This document shows, piece after piece, positions 28,152 to 39,951 of a stretch of 64,000 nt of DNA. The position numbers were made by a program, and so were the translations under genes. Origin of the DNA: Hartmannibacter diazotrophicus (GTDB lineage Bacteria; Pseudomonadota; Alphaproteobacteria; Rhizobiales; Pleomorphomonadaceae); the NCBI RefSeq assembly GCF_900231165.1, contig NZ_LT960614.1, forward strand, positions 4,093,501 to 4,157,500, read 5' to 3'. Within the stretch, counting starts at the first letter, position 1. The number at the start of each line of letters is the position of its first letter. The notes beneath the pieces are model-generated. The model worked only from the letters and a program-made list of their open reading frames with translations, was not told where the DNA came from and made no database searches.

Positions 28152-28336
28152 TCCTCATCCCCACAGCCTGTCGCAATGACGCCAGCCGCGCCTTGACCAA
28201 ACGGTAAGGCTCGGAACCCGTTTGCATTTTCGCCATCGGGACGCGCTCCCGGGTTCACATTGCCGCCGCATTTTCGATTTTTTTCTATTGACCTTCGATA
28301 TTTTTTCGAATTAGGCTCAGAACCATCGACGATCCA

Positions 28337-28358
28337 TTCGCAATTGTTGCATTGCGAA
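28337..28358. promoter_or_regulatory. Palindrome upstream of glpD
   Basis: Perfect 8-base arms TTCGCAAT and ATTGCGAA with a 6-base spacer, about 75 bases before the glpD start. A TTGACC box lies at 28288-28293, followed by AT-rich sequence containing TTCGA repeats. It is a candidate operator (the TTCG half-sites are shared with the glpR site) or an mRNA leader hairpin. Confidence 0.5.
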
Positions 28359-28434
28359 ACAAAAATGACGGATCGCGCCGCGCGTCGCATCGGGGGACGA
28401 CGTCTCCGCTTTCGACACGCCAAGGGAGGTTGGA

Positions 28435-29952
28435 TTGGTCTACGACATCTTCGTCATAGGCGGAGGCATCAATGGCTGCGGCATCGCAAGGGATGCCGCC
28501 GGCCGCGGATATTCCGTTTGCCTCGCCGAGACGAAGGATTTCGCCAGCGGCACCTCCTCCGGCTCGACCAAGCTCATTCACGGCGGCCTGCGTTATCTGG
28601 AGCATTACGAGTTCCGGCTTGTGCGCGAAGCGCTGATGGAGCGCGAGGTGCTCTGGCGCCAGGCCCCGCATATCATCTGGCCGCTGCGCTTTGTGCTGCC
28701 ACACCACAAGGGCCTGCGCCCGGCCTGGTTCCTGCGCCTCGGCCTTTTCCTCTACGACCATATCGGCGGCCGCAAGCTGCTGCCGGCGACCCGGACGCTG
28801 GATCTCACCACGGATCGGGCCGGCAAGCCGCTGAAGACGCTCTTCTCCAAGGCGTTCGAATATTCCGACTGCTGGGTGAACGATGCCCGCTTCGTTGTGC
28901 TGAACGCGCGTGACGCGGCCGATCGCGGCGCTCACATCATGGCCCGCCACACGGTGGTGTCTGCCCGTCGCGATGGCGGCAAATGGTCCATCACGCTGCG
29001 CGACGAGACGTCGGGCGCCATCGAGACGGTCGCGGCGCGCCTCATCGTCAACGCGGCCGGCCCCTGGGTCGACAAGGTGCTCTCCTCGGCCATCGGCCAG
29101 AACGACGCGCACAATGTCCGCCTCGTGCAGGGCAGCCACATCGTCGTGAAGAAGCTCTACGACCACGACCGCAGCTACATCTTCCAGAATGCCGACGGGC
29201 GCATCATCTTCGCGATCCCCTACGAGACCGACTTCACGCTGATCGGCACCACCGACCGCGACTATGAGGGCGACCTGCGCGACGTTGCGATCACCGAAGG
29301 CGAAATCGACTACCTCTGCGCGGCCGCCAGCGAATATTTCGTCAAGCCGATCGTGCGCGACGATGTGGTCTGGACCTATTCCGGCGTCCGCCCGCTTTAC
29401 GACGACGGCGCCAGCAAGGCACAGGAAGCGACCCGCGACTATGTGCTGAAGGTCGACGGTAGCGACGGCGCCCCCCTCGTCAACATCTTCGGCGGCAAGA
29501 TCACCACTTATCGCCGCCTCGCCGAGGCGATGCTGGACAAGATCGCCGGCCTCATCGGCGCCAAGGGCGCACCGTGGACGGCTTCTTCCACCCTGCCGGG
29601 CGGCGATTTCGCCACCGATGGCTACGAGACGCTTGTCGCCCGCCTTCGCGGCGACCACCCCTTTCTGGCCGAGCGCCATGCCCGCCGCCTGGCCCGCCTC
29701 TATGGCACCCGCGCCTTTGCCATCCTGCAGTCCACGGCCTCGGTTGCCGATCTCGGCACCCATTTCGGCGCCGATCTCTACGAGCGCGAGGTCGTCTTCC
29801 TGATGACGCATGAATGGGCGGCAAGCGCCGAGGACGTGCTCTGGCGGCGCACCAAGCTCGGGCTTTCGATGTCCGGGGCCGAGGCCGAGGCGCTGGACAA
29901 CTGGATGAAGGCAAACGCGGCAAGCTACGTGACCGCGCGCGCCGCGGAATAG
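28435..29952 (+). CDS. glpD: Aerobic glycerol-3-phosphate dehydrogenase
   Basis: 505 residues. This FAD flavoprotein oxidises G3P to dihydroxyacetone phosphate and feeds quinones at the inner membrane. The FAD loop GGGINGCG is at residues 9-16, followed by ASGTSSGSTKLIHGGLRYLE, a GlpD signature. A TTG start at 28435 is supported by AAGGGAGG 7 bases upstream and by the N-terminus MVYDIFVIGGG. It opens the glp transport operon and supplies the enzyme for the imported substrate. Confidence 0.97.
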   Translation: MVYDIFVIGGGINGCGIARDAAGRGYSVCLAETKDFASGTSSGSTKLIHGGLRYLEHYEFRLVREALMEREVLWRQAPHIIWPLRFVLPHHKGLRPAWFLRLGLFLYDHIGGRKLLPATRTLDLTTDRAGKPLKTLFSKAFEYSDCWVNDARFVVLNARDAADRGAHIMARHTVVSARRDGGKWSITLRDETSGAIETVAARLIVNAAGPWVDKVLSSAIGQNDAHNVRLVQGSHIVVKKLYDHDRSYIFQNADGRIIFAIPYETDFTLIGTTDRDYEGDLRDVAITEGEIDYLCAAASEYFVKPIVRDDVVWTYSGVRPLYDDGASKAQEATRDYVLKVDGSDGAPLVNIFGGKITTYRRLAEAMLDKIAGLIGAKGAPWTASSTLPGGDFATDGYETLVARLRGDHPFLAERHARRLARLYGTRAFAILQSTASVADLGTHFGADLYEREVVFLMTHEWAASAEDVLWRRTKLGLSMSGAEAEALDNWMKANAASYVTARAAE

Positions 29953-30057
29953 ACGAGAGCCGGAGGCCGCCCCTGTCGGCGGGTCCGGAAGAACGGTTCA
30001 GACGGGACGCCGGCAAAAGGTTGAGGAGCCTTGCGGCGCACCGTTTTGGGAGGGGAC

Positions 30058-31140
30058 ATGCTGGAACTGAGGAACGTGACCAAGACCGTCGGACGCGAGA
30101 CGCATATCGCCGACGTGTCGATGCGTCTCGAAAAGGGCACGCTCAACGTGCTGCTCGGCCCGACGCTGTCGGGCAAGACCAGCCTGATGCGCCTGATGGC
30201 CGGCCTCGACGCGCCGACCTCCGGCGACATCCTGATGCGCGAGGTCAGCGTGGTCGGCATCCCCGTGCGCAAGCGCAACGTGGCGATGGTCTACCAGCAG
30301 TTCATCAACTACCCCTCGCTCACCGTCTACGAGAACATCGCTTCGCCGCTGCGCCTGCAGGGCGACGACAAGGCGACGATCGATGCCAAGGTGAAGAAGG
30401 CGGCCGACCTCCTGCGGCTCACACCCTATCTCGACCGCACGCCGCTCAACCTCTCCGGCGGCCAGCAGCAGCGCACGGCCCTTGCCCGCGCCGTGGTCAA
30501 GGGCGCCGAACTCGTCCTCCTCGACGAACCGCTCGCCAATCTCGACTACAAACTGCGCGAGGAACTGCGCGAGGAGCTTCCGAAGATCTTCGCCGAGACC
30601 GGCGCGATCTTCGTCTATGCGACGACCGAGCCGTCCGAGGCCCTGCTGCTCGGCGGCAACACGGCAACGCTGTCGGAAGGCCGCGTGACCCAGTTCGGCC
30701 CCACCATCGATGTCTTCAACCGGCCGGCCGACCTCATCACCGCCGAGACCTTCTCCGATCCGCCGCTCAACAGCCTCGAGATCCGCAAGTCCGGCCAGGA
30801 CTTCATTCTCGGCGAGGGTGTGCAGGTGACCGCGCCGAAGGCCGCGGCGAGCCTCGGCGAAGGCAGCTACACCATCGGCTTCCGCCCGCATCACCTTTAT
30901 CTCGACCGGCCGCACGACAAGGCCATCGCGATCGAGGTTCCGGTCGCCGTCACCGAGATCTCGGGCTCGGAGAGTTTCGTCCACGTCGACTTCGCCGACG
31001 CCCGCTGGGTGGCGCTTGCCCACGGCGTGCGCGGCATCCAGGTCGACCAGCGCATTCCGGTCTATCTCGATCCGGAGCGCTTCTTCGTCTTCACCCCCGA
31101 CGGCCGGCTCGTTGCCGCGCCCGGCGCCACCACCAACTGA
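30058..31140 (+). CDS. glpS: Glycerol-3-phosphate ABC transporter ATPase GlpS
   Basis: 360 residues. A MalK-like ATPase with Walker A GPTLSGKT (34-41), signature LSGGQ (132-136) and Walker B ELVLLDEP (151-158). The switch His is replaced: FVYATTEPSEAL stands where THD is usual. A C-terminal regulatory OB-type domain follows. The ribosome binding site GGGAGGGG directs ATG 30058. It pairs with GlpT, which has the opposite defect (normal switch, missing signature). Confidence 0.93.
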   Translation: MLELRNVTKTVGRETHIADVSMRLEKGTLNVLLGPTLSGKTSLMRLMAGLDAPTSGDILMREVSVVGIPVRKRNVAMVYQQFINYPSLTVYENIASPLRLQGDDKATIDAKVKKAADLLRLTPYLDRTPLNLSGGQQQRTALARAVVKGAELVLLDEPLANLDYKLREELREELPKIFAETGAIFVYATTEPSEALLLGGNTATLSEGRVTQFGPTIDVFNRPADLITAETFSDPPLNSLEIRKSGQDFILGEGVQVTAPKAAASLGEGSYTIGFRPHHLYLDRPHDKAIAIEVPVAVTEISGSESFVHVDFADARWVALAHGVRGIQVDQRIPVYLDPERFFVFTPDGRLVAAPGATTN

Positions 31141-31151
31141 GGGAGGCGATC

Positions 31152-32234
<1,083 letters not shown>

Positions 32235-32237
32235 TCC

Positions 32238-33106
<869 letters not shown>

Positions 33107-33107
<1 letters not shown>

Positions 33108-33991
33108 TGTCCGACGTTACCACCAGCTCCGTCACCCGCGCACCCGACCGGGTTCCCGCCCGGGCCTCCGTGGTCGGCAAGGCGCGAGGATCGGCCCGTT
33201 TCGCGCCATTGATCCCGGTCGTCTACATCCTCTTCCTGGCGTTGCCGATCTACTGGCTCGTCAACATGAGCTTGAAGACGAACGAGGAAATCCTGTCCAG
33301 CTTCACGCTCTGGCCGCAGAACATCACCTTCAAGAACTACATGGTGATCTTCACCGATCCGTCCTGGTATTCCGGCTACATCAACTCGATCATCTACGTG
33401 GTGATGAACACCGTGATCTCGGTGGCGGCGGCCTTGCCGGCAGCCTACGCCTTCTCGCGCTACCGCTTCCTTGGCGACAAGCATCTCTTTTTCTGGCTGC
33501 TGACCAACCGCATGGCCCCGCCGGCGGTCTTCGCCCTGCCCTTCTTCCAGCTCTATTCGGCCTTTGGCCTCATCGACACCCATATCGCCGTGGCGCTCGC
33601 CCACTGCCTCTTCAACGTGCCGCTGGCGGTCTGGATCCTGGAAGGCTTCATGTCGGGCGTGCCGAAGGAGATCGACGAAACGGCCTATATCGACGGCTAT
33701 ACCTTCCCGCGCTTCTTCGTGAAGATCTTCATGCCGCTCATCGCGTCCGGCATCGGCGTCGCCTGCTTCTTCTGCTTCATGTTCTCGTGGGTGGAACTCC
33801 TGATCGCGCGGACGCTCACCACCACCGACGCCAAGCCGATCGCCGCCACCATGACCCGCACGGTCTCCGCCTCCGGCATGGACTGGGGCGTTCTCGCCGC
33901 CGCCGGCGTGCTGACCATCATCCCCGGCGCGCTCGTGATCTGGTTCGTCCGCAACTACATCGCCAAGGGCTTTGCCCTGGGGAGGGTATGA
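33107..33991 (+). CDS. glpQ: Glycerol-3-phosphate ABC transporter permease GlpQ
   Basis: 294 residues, about six membrane helices, MalG-like, with an N-terminal polar stretch of 30 residues and an EAA-type loop GVPKEIDETAYIDGYTFPRF. The start is set by the TGATG overlap with glpP. Longer upstream frames overlap glpP in another frame and are rejected. Its stop overlaps the start of the unknown gene that follows (ATGA). Confidence 0.93.
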
Positions 33992-34392
33992 TGAGGCGCG
34001 ACGGAGAGGCGATATCTCTTGAGGAAATCAAGAACGCGTCAGTCGCCCTTCTGACAAGAATGCAGATGGCGGGCCTGAGCGAAGTGAAAGTGGCAGGAGA
34101 CCAGGCACACTATTGGAAGGTGTTCCCCTCGGAAATCTTCAGCCCATCAGAGCCGTCGCCTGTAAAGGGCGGGGTGTCCGACGATCTGGGCGATCTTCGC
34201 AAGGAAATGGAGCAGAGGGACTCGGCTTATTCGCTTGGCTCTTTCTGGCATGCCTTGAATCACCTCTCCGGCATCCTGTCCGTCCTTGCTGCGAAGGACC
34301 TTGCCGGCGACTTCGATGAGACGCTGGACCAGATGGACTCTGACGTCTTTGAAGTCTCTCCGTCCACGGGCACTGATCGAGGAGTTTCATGA
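33988..34392 (+). CDS. Unrecognised 134-residue protein coupled into the glp operon
   Basis: I do not recognise this protein. It is soluble-looking, with no signal peptide or membrane helix, an acidic and helical character, and the sequence YWKVFPSEIFSPSEP in the middle. Both ends overlap neighbours by ATGA, with the glpQ stop before it and the glpU start after it, and a good ribosome binding site GGGGAGGGT precedes it, so it is made with the permeases. Its base use is less GC-rich than its neighbours, hinting at later arrival. Function is not assigned; a regulator or assembly partner of the importer is only a guess. Confidence 0.75.
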   Translation: MMRRDGEAISLEEIKNASVALLTRMQMAGLSEVKVAGDQAHYWKVFPSEIFSPSEPSPVKGGVSDDLGDLRKEMEQRDSAYSLGSFWHALNHLSGILSVLAAKDLAGDFDETLDQMDSDVFEVSPSTGTDRGVS

Positions 34393-34673
34393 TGGATTTT
34401 TCCTGGATGGCCTGGACGGCCCCGACCGCCGTCTTCTTCCTCGTCATCTTTTCGCTGATCGCGCTGATGGGTGTGTGGGAATATGTCTCGCCCGGCGGCG
34501 CGCCCCGTGTCGGCCTCCTGCGCTTCGAGACGACGCGCGGCGACCGCCTCTTCATTTCGCTGCTCGGCAGCGCCTTCATCTGCCTTTTCTGGCTCGGGCT
34601 CGTCGGCCCGAACCTTTGGTGGGCCGTGGCCCTCTCGCTGGTCTACGCCGTCGGCGTCTTCCGGCTGGTCTGA
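34389..34673 (+). CDS. glpU: GlpU small membrane protein (DUF2160)
   Basis: 94 residues, DUF2160. Two hydrophobic helices are separated by an exposed loop (about residues 14-35 and 55-90), with the family segment MGVWEYVSPGGAPRVGLLRF. Its role in G3P uptake is not defined. The start ATG overlaps the previous stop, and GGAG is 5 bases upstream. It is followed by a palindromic repeat and then glpV. Confidence 0.9.
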   Translation: MMDFSWMAWTAPTAVFFLVIFSLIALMGVWEYVSPGGAPRVGLLRFETTRGDRLFISLLGSAFICLFWLGLVGPNLWWAVALSLVYAVGVFRLV

Positions 34674-34686
34674 GAGGGGCACCACA

Positions 34687-34731
34687 GCATCGCGCCGAAA
34701 AGCGGAAACCGGTTTTCGGACAACGCGATGC
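34687..34731. repeat. Dispersed palindromic repeat between glpU and glpV
   Basis: Outer arms GCATCGCG and CGCGATGC enclose CCGAAAA and TTTTCGG around GCGGAAACCGG. This is the short palindrome seen many times in rhizobial genomes. It lies within the glp operon and may stabilise or trim the mRNA between glpU and glpV. Confidence 0.8.
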
Positions 34732-34860
34732 GAAAACGAATACTTGGAGCGCCACGCTGATCGAGGAGTTCGGCAGGCGCGACAGGAACTTTCGGCGGGA
34801 AAAAGCCGCCGACGGCAACGCCGGAACGAATTCGACCGGCAACGATAAAGGGAGGACAAC

Positions 34861-36582
34861 ATGCGTAGACATTTGCTGATCACGGCCGGGGTGGCCGCGA
34901 TGCTGGCAAGCGGAAGCCCCGCCTTCGCCGGCATGGACGAGGCCAAGGCCTTCCTGGACAGCGAGATCGGCGATCTCTCGACGCTCTCGCGCGCCGATCA
35001 GGAAAAGGAGATGCAGTGGTTCGTTGACGCCGCCAAGCCGTTCGCCGGCATGGAAATCAAGGTCGTCTCCGAAACGATCACCACCCACGAGTATGAATCG
35101 AAAGTGCTCGCACCGGCCTTTTCCGCCATCACCGGCATCAAGATCACCCACGACCTGATCGGCGAAGGCGACGTCGTGGAAAAGCTGCAGACGCAGATGC
35201 AGTCGGGTGAGAACATCTACGACGCCTACATCAACGACAGCGACCTCATTGGCACGCATTGGCGCTATCAGCAGGCGCGCAACCTGACGGACTGGATGAG
35301 CGACGAAGGCAAGGACGTCACCGACCCGATGCTGGACGTCGACGACTTCATCGGCACCTCCTTCACGACGGCACCTGACGGCAAGCTCTATCAGCTTCCC
35401 GACCAGCAGTTCGCGAACCTCTACTGGTTCCGCTACGACTGGTTCAACGACGAGAAGACTAAGGCCGACTTCAAGGCAAAATACGGCTACGACCTCGGCG
35501 TCCCGGTGAACTGGACGGCCTATCAGGACATCGCCGAGTTCTTCACCGGCCGCGACATGTCCTACATGGGCGGCCCGACCAAGGTCTATGGCAACATGGA
35601 CTACGGCAAGAAGGATCCCTCGCTCGGCTGGCGCTACACCGACGCCTGGATGTCGATGGCCGGCATGGGCGACAAGGGCGAGCCGAACGGCCTGCCCGTC
35701 GACGAATGGGGCATCCGCGTCAACGAGAAGTCGCAACCCGTGGGCTCGTGCGTCGCCCGTGGCGGCGCGACGAACGGCCCCGCGGCCGTCTATGCCGTGA
35801 CCAAGGCAATCGACTGGCTGAACAAGTATTCGCCGCCGGCTGCGGCGGGCATGACCTTTGGCGAGGCCGGTCCGGTTCCCGCCCAGGGCGAGATCGCCCA
35901 GCAGATGTTCTGGTACACCGCCTTCACCGCCGACATGGTCAAGGCCGGCTTGCCGGTGATGAACGACGACGGCACCCCGAAGTGGCGCATGGCCCCCTCG
36001 CCCCACGGCGCCTACTGGTCTGAAGGCACCAAGATCGGCTATCAGGACGCCGGTTCCTGGACGCTGATGAAGTCGACCCCGGTCGACCGTGCCAAGGCGG
36101 CCTGGCTCTATGCCCAGTTCGTCGTGTCCAAGACTGTCGACCTCAAGAAGTCGGACGTGGGTCTGACCTTCATCCGCCAGTCGACCATCAACTCCGACCA
36201 CTTCACCGACCGCGCGCCCAAGCTCGGCGGCTTGATCGAGTTCTACCGCTCGCCGGCCCGCCTGCAATGGTCGCCGACCGGTACCAACGTGCCGGACTAT
36301 CCGAAGCTGGCCCAGCTCTGGTGGCAGAACATCGGCGATGCCATGTCGGGTGCCAAGACCCCGCAGGAAGCGCTCGACTCGCTCTGTGCCGACCAGGAAA
36401 AGGTGCTCTCCCGTCTGGAGCGCGCCGGCGTCCAGGGCGACATCGGTCCGAAGCTCAACGAAGAACAGGATCCGTCCTACTGGCTGAGCCAGCCGGGTTC
36501 GCCCAAGGCCAAGCTCGAGAACGAGGAAGAAAAGCCGGTCACCGTCTCCTATGACGAACTGATCAAGTCCTGGCAGAACTGA
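34861..36582 (+). CDS. glpV: Glycerol-3-phosphate-binding protein GlpV
   Basis: 573 residues. The substrate-binding protein of the importer, with a signal peptide (RRHLLITAGVAAMLASGSPA, cleavage near AFA), then a two-lobed periplasmic binding fold of the extracellular solute-binding family type 1. The long length is typical of the family in rhizobia. AAAGGGAGG is the ribosome binding site. It directs G3P to GlpPQ. Confidence 0.93.
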   Translation: MRRHLLITAGVAAMLASGSPAFAGMDEAKAFLDSEIGDLSTLSRADQEKEMQWFVDAAKPFAGMEIKVVSETITTHEYESKVLAPAFSAITGIKITHDLIGEGDVVEKLQTQMQSGENIYDAYINDSDLIGTHWRYQQARNLTDWMSDEGKDVTDPMLDVDDFIGTSFTTAPDGKLYQLPDQQFANLYWFRYDWFNDEKTKADFKAKYGYDLGVPVNWTAYQDIAEFFTGRDMSYMGGPTKVYGNMDYGKKDPSLGWRYTDAWMSMAGMGDKGEPNGLPVDEWGIRVNEKSQPVGSCVARGGATNGPAAVYAVTKAIDWLNKYSPPAAAGMTFGEAGPVPAQGEIAQQMFWYTAFTADMVKAGLPVMNDDGTPKWRMAPSPHGAYWSEGTKIGYQDAGSWTLMKSTPVDRAKAAWLYAQFVVSKTVDLKKSDVGLTFIRQSTINSDHFTDRAPKLGGLIEFYRSPARLQWSPTGTNVPDYPKLAQLWWQNIGDAMSGAKTPQEALDSLCADQEKVLSRLERAGVQGDIGPKLNEEQDPSYWLSQPGSPKAKLENEEEKPVTVSYDELIKSWQN

Positions 36583-36585
36583 TCG

Positions 36586-36654
36586 TCAGGGATCCCTGAT
36601 CCACCGGGGAGATTGATCCCCCTCCCCGGCCGGCGCCAGCAAGCGTCGGCCGGG
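36586..36654. terminator. Inverted repeats between glpV and glpK
   Basis: A perfect palindrome TCAGGGATCCCTGA (36586-36599) follows glpV. An interrupted hairpin with arms CCCGGCCGGCGC and GCGTCGGCCGGG comes next (36625-36654). The T run is weak, so this could be an attenuator allowing partial read-through to glpK. Confidence 0.5.
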
Positions 36655-36745
36655 CCGTTTGACGAAGCCCAAAGCCTGTACGACAACGATCGACCGCGCT
36701 CGCCGGATGGCGGCGTGGACAACCGAATTCACGCTGGAACCTTCC

Positions 36746-38239
36746 ATGACGCACATCCTCGCCATCGACCAGGGAACCACGTCCACGCGGTCCATCGTCT
36801 TCGACGGGGCCCAGAAGATCGTCGGCAGCGCCCAGCAGGAATTCACCCAGCACTATCCCCATCCAGGCTGGGTCGAGCACGACCCGGCAGACCTCGTCCG
36901 CACCACCATCGAGACGATGAAGGGCGCGATCGCCGATGCGGGCCTTGAGGCCGCCGACATCGCCGCGATCGGCATCACCAACCAGCGCGAGACGACGCTC
37001 GTCTGGGATCGAAAGACCGGCGAGCCTCTCAACAACGCCATCGTCTGGCAGGACAGGCGCACCTCGGATATGTGTGCGGCACTCAAGTCAAAGGGACTTG
37101 AGGAGACCTTCACCGCCAGGACCGGACTGCTGCTCGATCCCTATTTTTCCGGCACCAAGGTCGCCTGGATTCTGGAGCATGTCGAGGGCGCCCGCGCCAT
37201 GGCCGAGGCCGGAGAACTCTGCTTCGGAACCGTCGACAGTTGGCTGATCTGGAACCTGACCGGCGGCGGCATTCATGTCACCGACGCGACCAACGCGGCC
37301 CGCACGCTGCTCTTCGACATTCGCGCCAACGACTGGGACGACGACCTCCTCGCCGCGCTCAACGTGCCGCGCGCGATGCTGCCCGAGGTCAAGGATTGCG
37401 CCGCCGACTTCGGCATGCTCGATCCGGCAATCCTCGGGCATGCGATCCCGATCCTCGGCGTCGCCGGCGACCAGCATGCGGCGACCGTCGGCCAGGCCTG
37501 TTTCGAGCCCGGCATGCTGAAATCCACCTACGGCACGGGCTGCTTCGCCGTCCTCAACACCGGCGAGGAATTCGTCGCCTCGAACAACCGTCTCCTGACG
37601 ACCATTGCCTATCGTCTCGACGGCAAGACGACCTACGCTCTCGAAGGCTCGATCTTCATCGCCGGCGCGGCCGTGCAGTGGCTGCGCGACGGCCTGAAGA
37701 TGATCGACAAGGCCGCCAAGAGCGGCGAACTGGCAGCCGCCTCCGATCCCGAACAGGCGATCTACCTCGTCCCGGCGTTTGTCGGCCTCGGCGCCCCCTA
37801 TTGGGACGCGGAGGCGCGCGGCGCCATCTTCGGCCTGACACGCAACACCGGTCCGGCGGAGTTCGCCCGCGCCGCGCTGGAGGCCGTCTGCTTCCAGACC
37901 GCCGACCTCGTCGAGGCGATGCACCGCGACTGGGCCGCCTCGGCGGAAACGATCCTGCGCGTCGACGGCGGCATGGTGGCAAGCGACTGGACCATGCAGT
38001 GCCTTGCCGACCTCCTTGACGCCCCGGTCGACCGGCCTGAAATCCTCGAGACGACCGCCCTCGGCGCCGCCTGGCTGGCGGGCCGCAAGGCCGGTTTGTG
38101 GCCGGACGAGGCGGGTTTCGCCGCGACATGGAAATGCGAGCATCGCTTCGCGCCGAAGATGGACGACGCAACGCGCGAGAAGAAGAAGGCCGGATGGCGG
38201 GACGCCATTGCCCGGACCCTTTCCCGTCAGAAAAACTGA
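36746..38239 (+). CDS. glpK: Glycerol kinase
   Basis: 497 residues. It phosphorylates glycerol to glycerol-3-phosphate. FGGY-family motifs are visible: [20 protein letters not shown] at the start, and [14 protein letters not shown] and the C-terminal [12 protein letters not shown] region. It begins 163 bases after glpV, across inverted repeats, so it may be read from the operon or from its own promoter. It provides G3P when glycerol rather than G3P is taken up. Confidence 0.97.
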   Translation: MTHILAIDQGTTSTRSIVFDGAQKIVGSAQQEFTQHYPHPGWVEHDPADLVRTTIETMKGAIADAGLEAADIAAIGITNQRETTLVWDRKTGEPLNNAIVWQDRRTSDMCAALKSKGLEETFTARTGLLLDPYFSGTKVAWILEHVEGARAMAEAGELCFGTVDSWLIWNLTGGGIHVTDATNAARTLLFDIRANDWDDDLLAALNVPRAMLPEVKDCAADFGMLDPAILGHAIPILGVAGDQHAATVGQACFEPGMLKSTYGTGCFAVLNTGEEFVASNNRLLTTIAYRLDGKTTYALEGSIFIAGAAVQWLRDGLKMIDKAAKSGELAAASDPEQAIYLVPAFVGLGAPYWDAEARGAIFGLTRNTGPAEFARAALEAVCFQTADLVEAMHRDWAASAETILRVDGGMVASDWTMQCLADLLDAPVDRPEILETTALGAAWLAGRKAGLWPDEAGFAATWKCEHRFAPKMDDATREKKKAGWRDAIARTLSRQKN

Positions 38240-38287
38240 AGCCCAAAACATCGCCATTTCAGCGGCAAGACTTGGGGTTAAATTCAA

Positions 38288-38301
38288 TGACAACGTTGAC
38301 A
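38288..38301. promoter_or_regulatory. LacI-type operator before the sugar importer
   Basis: TGACAACGTTGACA, symmetric at 12 of 14 positions around the CG centre, as for LacI-family sites. It overlaps a -35-like TTGACA (38296-38301), so it would repress. It is 228 bases before the binding-protein gene. No LacI gene lies nearby. Confidence 0.55.
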
Positions 38302-38528
38302 AGGTACAAGAAGCGATGAAACTGTCGGCTTGACCATTGCGCCTCGCCGCACCACCATACGGAGAACTCGCCAACAACGATCCGCAAAGGACGACAGCAG
38401 GACCGGAATGGCCGGCACGGATTTCGAAGGAAGCCGGGACCGCCACCAGGACCAAGCCGATGACCATCCGGCCATAAAAGATAAAGAACGAACGGCCAAA
38501 AGGCCGACGCCAACAGGGAGGTCCATCG

Positions 38529-39812
38529 ATGACGTTTTCAGCACCATTGCGGGCATGCGCCGCCGCGGGCGTACTCATCCTCGGCATGCAGGCAAACGCC
38601 GCCCATGCCGAAAAGCTTTCCATCGTGTCCGGCGCGGTCGGGCAGGATCTGGAAGAGTTCCGGCTGCAACTGGCCGACTACACGGCCAAGACCGGCAATG
38701 AGGTCGACATTGTCTCCATGCCGGCCTCGACCACCGACCAGTTCGGCCAGTACCGGCTGTGGCTTTCCGCGCAGAACGCCGACATCGATATCTACCGCAC
38801 GGACGTCATCTGGGCGCCGCAGCTCGCCAACCACTTCGTCGACCTGACGGAGGCGACCAAGGACGTCATCGGCGAGCATTTCGACGCCATCGTCGAGAGC
38901 CAGACCGTCGACGGCAAGCTCGTCGCCCTGCCGATGTTCACCGACGCCCCGGCGCTCTTCTACCGCAAGGATCTGCTGGAAAAATACGGCAAGGAGCCGC
39001 CGAAGACCTGGGCCGAGATGGCGGCGACCGCCAAGGAAATCCAGGACAAGGAGCGCGCGGCCGGCAATGCCAACATGTGGGGCTTCGTCTTTCAGGGCGC
39101 CGCCTACGAGGGCCTGACCTGCGACGCGCTGGAATGGATCAAGTCCTTCGGCGGCGGCCAGATCGTGGAGGCCGACGGCACCATCTCGGTCAACAACCCG
39201 CAGGCGATCAAGGCGCTTGAAACCGCCAAGAGCTGGATCGGCACCATCTCGCCCGAGGGCGTGCTCGCCTACAAGGAAGAGGACAGCCGCGGCGTCTGGC
39301 AGACCGGCAATGCCGTCTTCATGCGCAACTGGCCCTATGCCTTCGCACTCGGCAACTCGGCGGACAGCGCCGTGAAGGACAAGTTCGACGTCGCCCCCCT
39401 GCCCATGGGCGACGGCGAGAATGCCCGCTCCGCCGCAACGCTCGGCGGCTGGAACCTCGCCGTTTCCAAATATTCCAAGCACCAGGAAGCCGCGATCGGC
39501 CTCGTCAAATATCTCTCCTCGCCCGAGGCGCAGAAATTCCGCGCCGTCGGCTTCTCCAAGCTGCCCACCATCAAGGCGCTCTACGACGACAAGGAAATCG
39601 CCGAAAAGCAGCCGGTGATCCCGCGCTGGAAGGACATCTTCCTCAACGCCGTGCCGCGTCCCTCGGCCCCGACGAAGGGCGCCTATAACGAGGTCTCGTC
39701 GAAGTTCTGGACGGCGGTCCACAACTCGCTCTCCGGCGATGGAACGGCGGCGGACAATCTCGCCGAACTGGAAATCGACCTCGCCGACATGATGGGCGGC
39801 GGCTGGAACTGA
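38529..39812 (+). CDS. ABC sugar-binding protein, ThuE/MalE-like
   Basis: 427 residues. A signal peptide (hydrophobic about 8-24, cleavage near AHAEK) precedes a periplasmic solute-binding fold. The mature N-terminus LSIVSGAVGQDLEEFRLQLA resembles ThuE, the trehalose/maltose-binding protein of rhizobia, while gene order (binding protein, two permeases, alpha-glucosidase, ATPase) follows the aglEFGAK alpha-glucoside operon. The exact sugar is therefore uncertain. The ribosome binding site is AGGGAGG. It opens the operon under a LacI-type operator. Confidence 0.88.
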   Translation: MTFSAPLRACAAAGVLILGMQANAAHAEKLSIVSGAVGQDLEEFRLQLADYTAKTGNEVDIVSMPASTTDQFGQYRLWLSAQNADIDIYRTDVIWAPQLANHFVDLTEATKDVIGEHFDAIVESQTVDGKLVALPMFTDAPALFYRKDLLEKYGKEPPKTWAEMAATAKEIQDKERAAGNANMWGFVFQGAAYEGLTCDALEWIKSFGGGQIVEADGTISVNNPQAIKALETAKSWIGTISPEGVLAYKEEDSRGVWQTGNAVFMRNWPYAFALGNSADSAVKDKFDVAPLPMGDGENARSAATLGGWNLAVSKYSKHQEAAIGLVKYLSSPEAQKFRAVGFSKLPTIKALYDDKEIAEKQPVIPRWKDIFLNAVPRPSAPTKGAYNEVSSKFWTAVHNSLSGDGTAADNLAELEIDLADMMGGGWN

Positions 39813-39951
39813 CCCTTCAGACGGCGGGGGCATCGTCCCCCGCCCTCTTCCTTCAAAAAGGGACAAGGGAGACGGGTGCTCCGCCCCTTCCTCCAATAAA
39901 CGGCACCAACGAGCCGCATGAAGCGGCCGGCTTTCAGGGAGGGTTTCGGCC

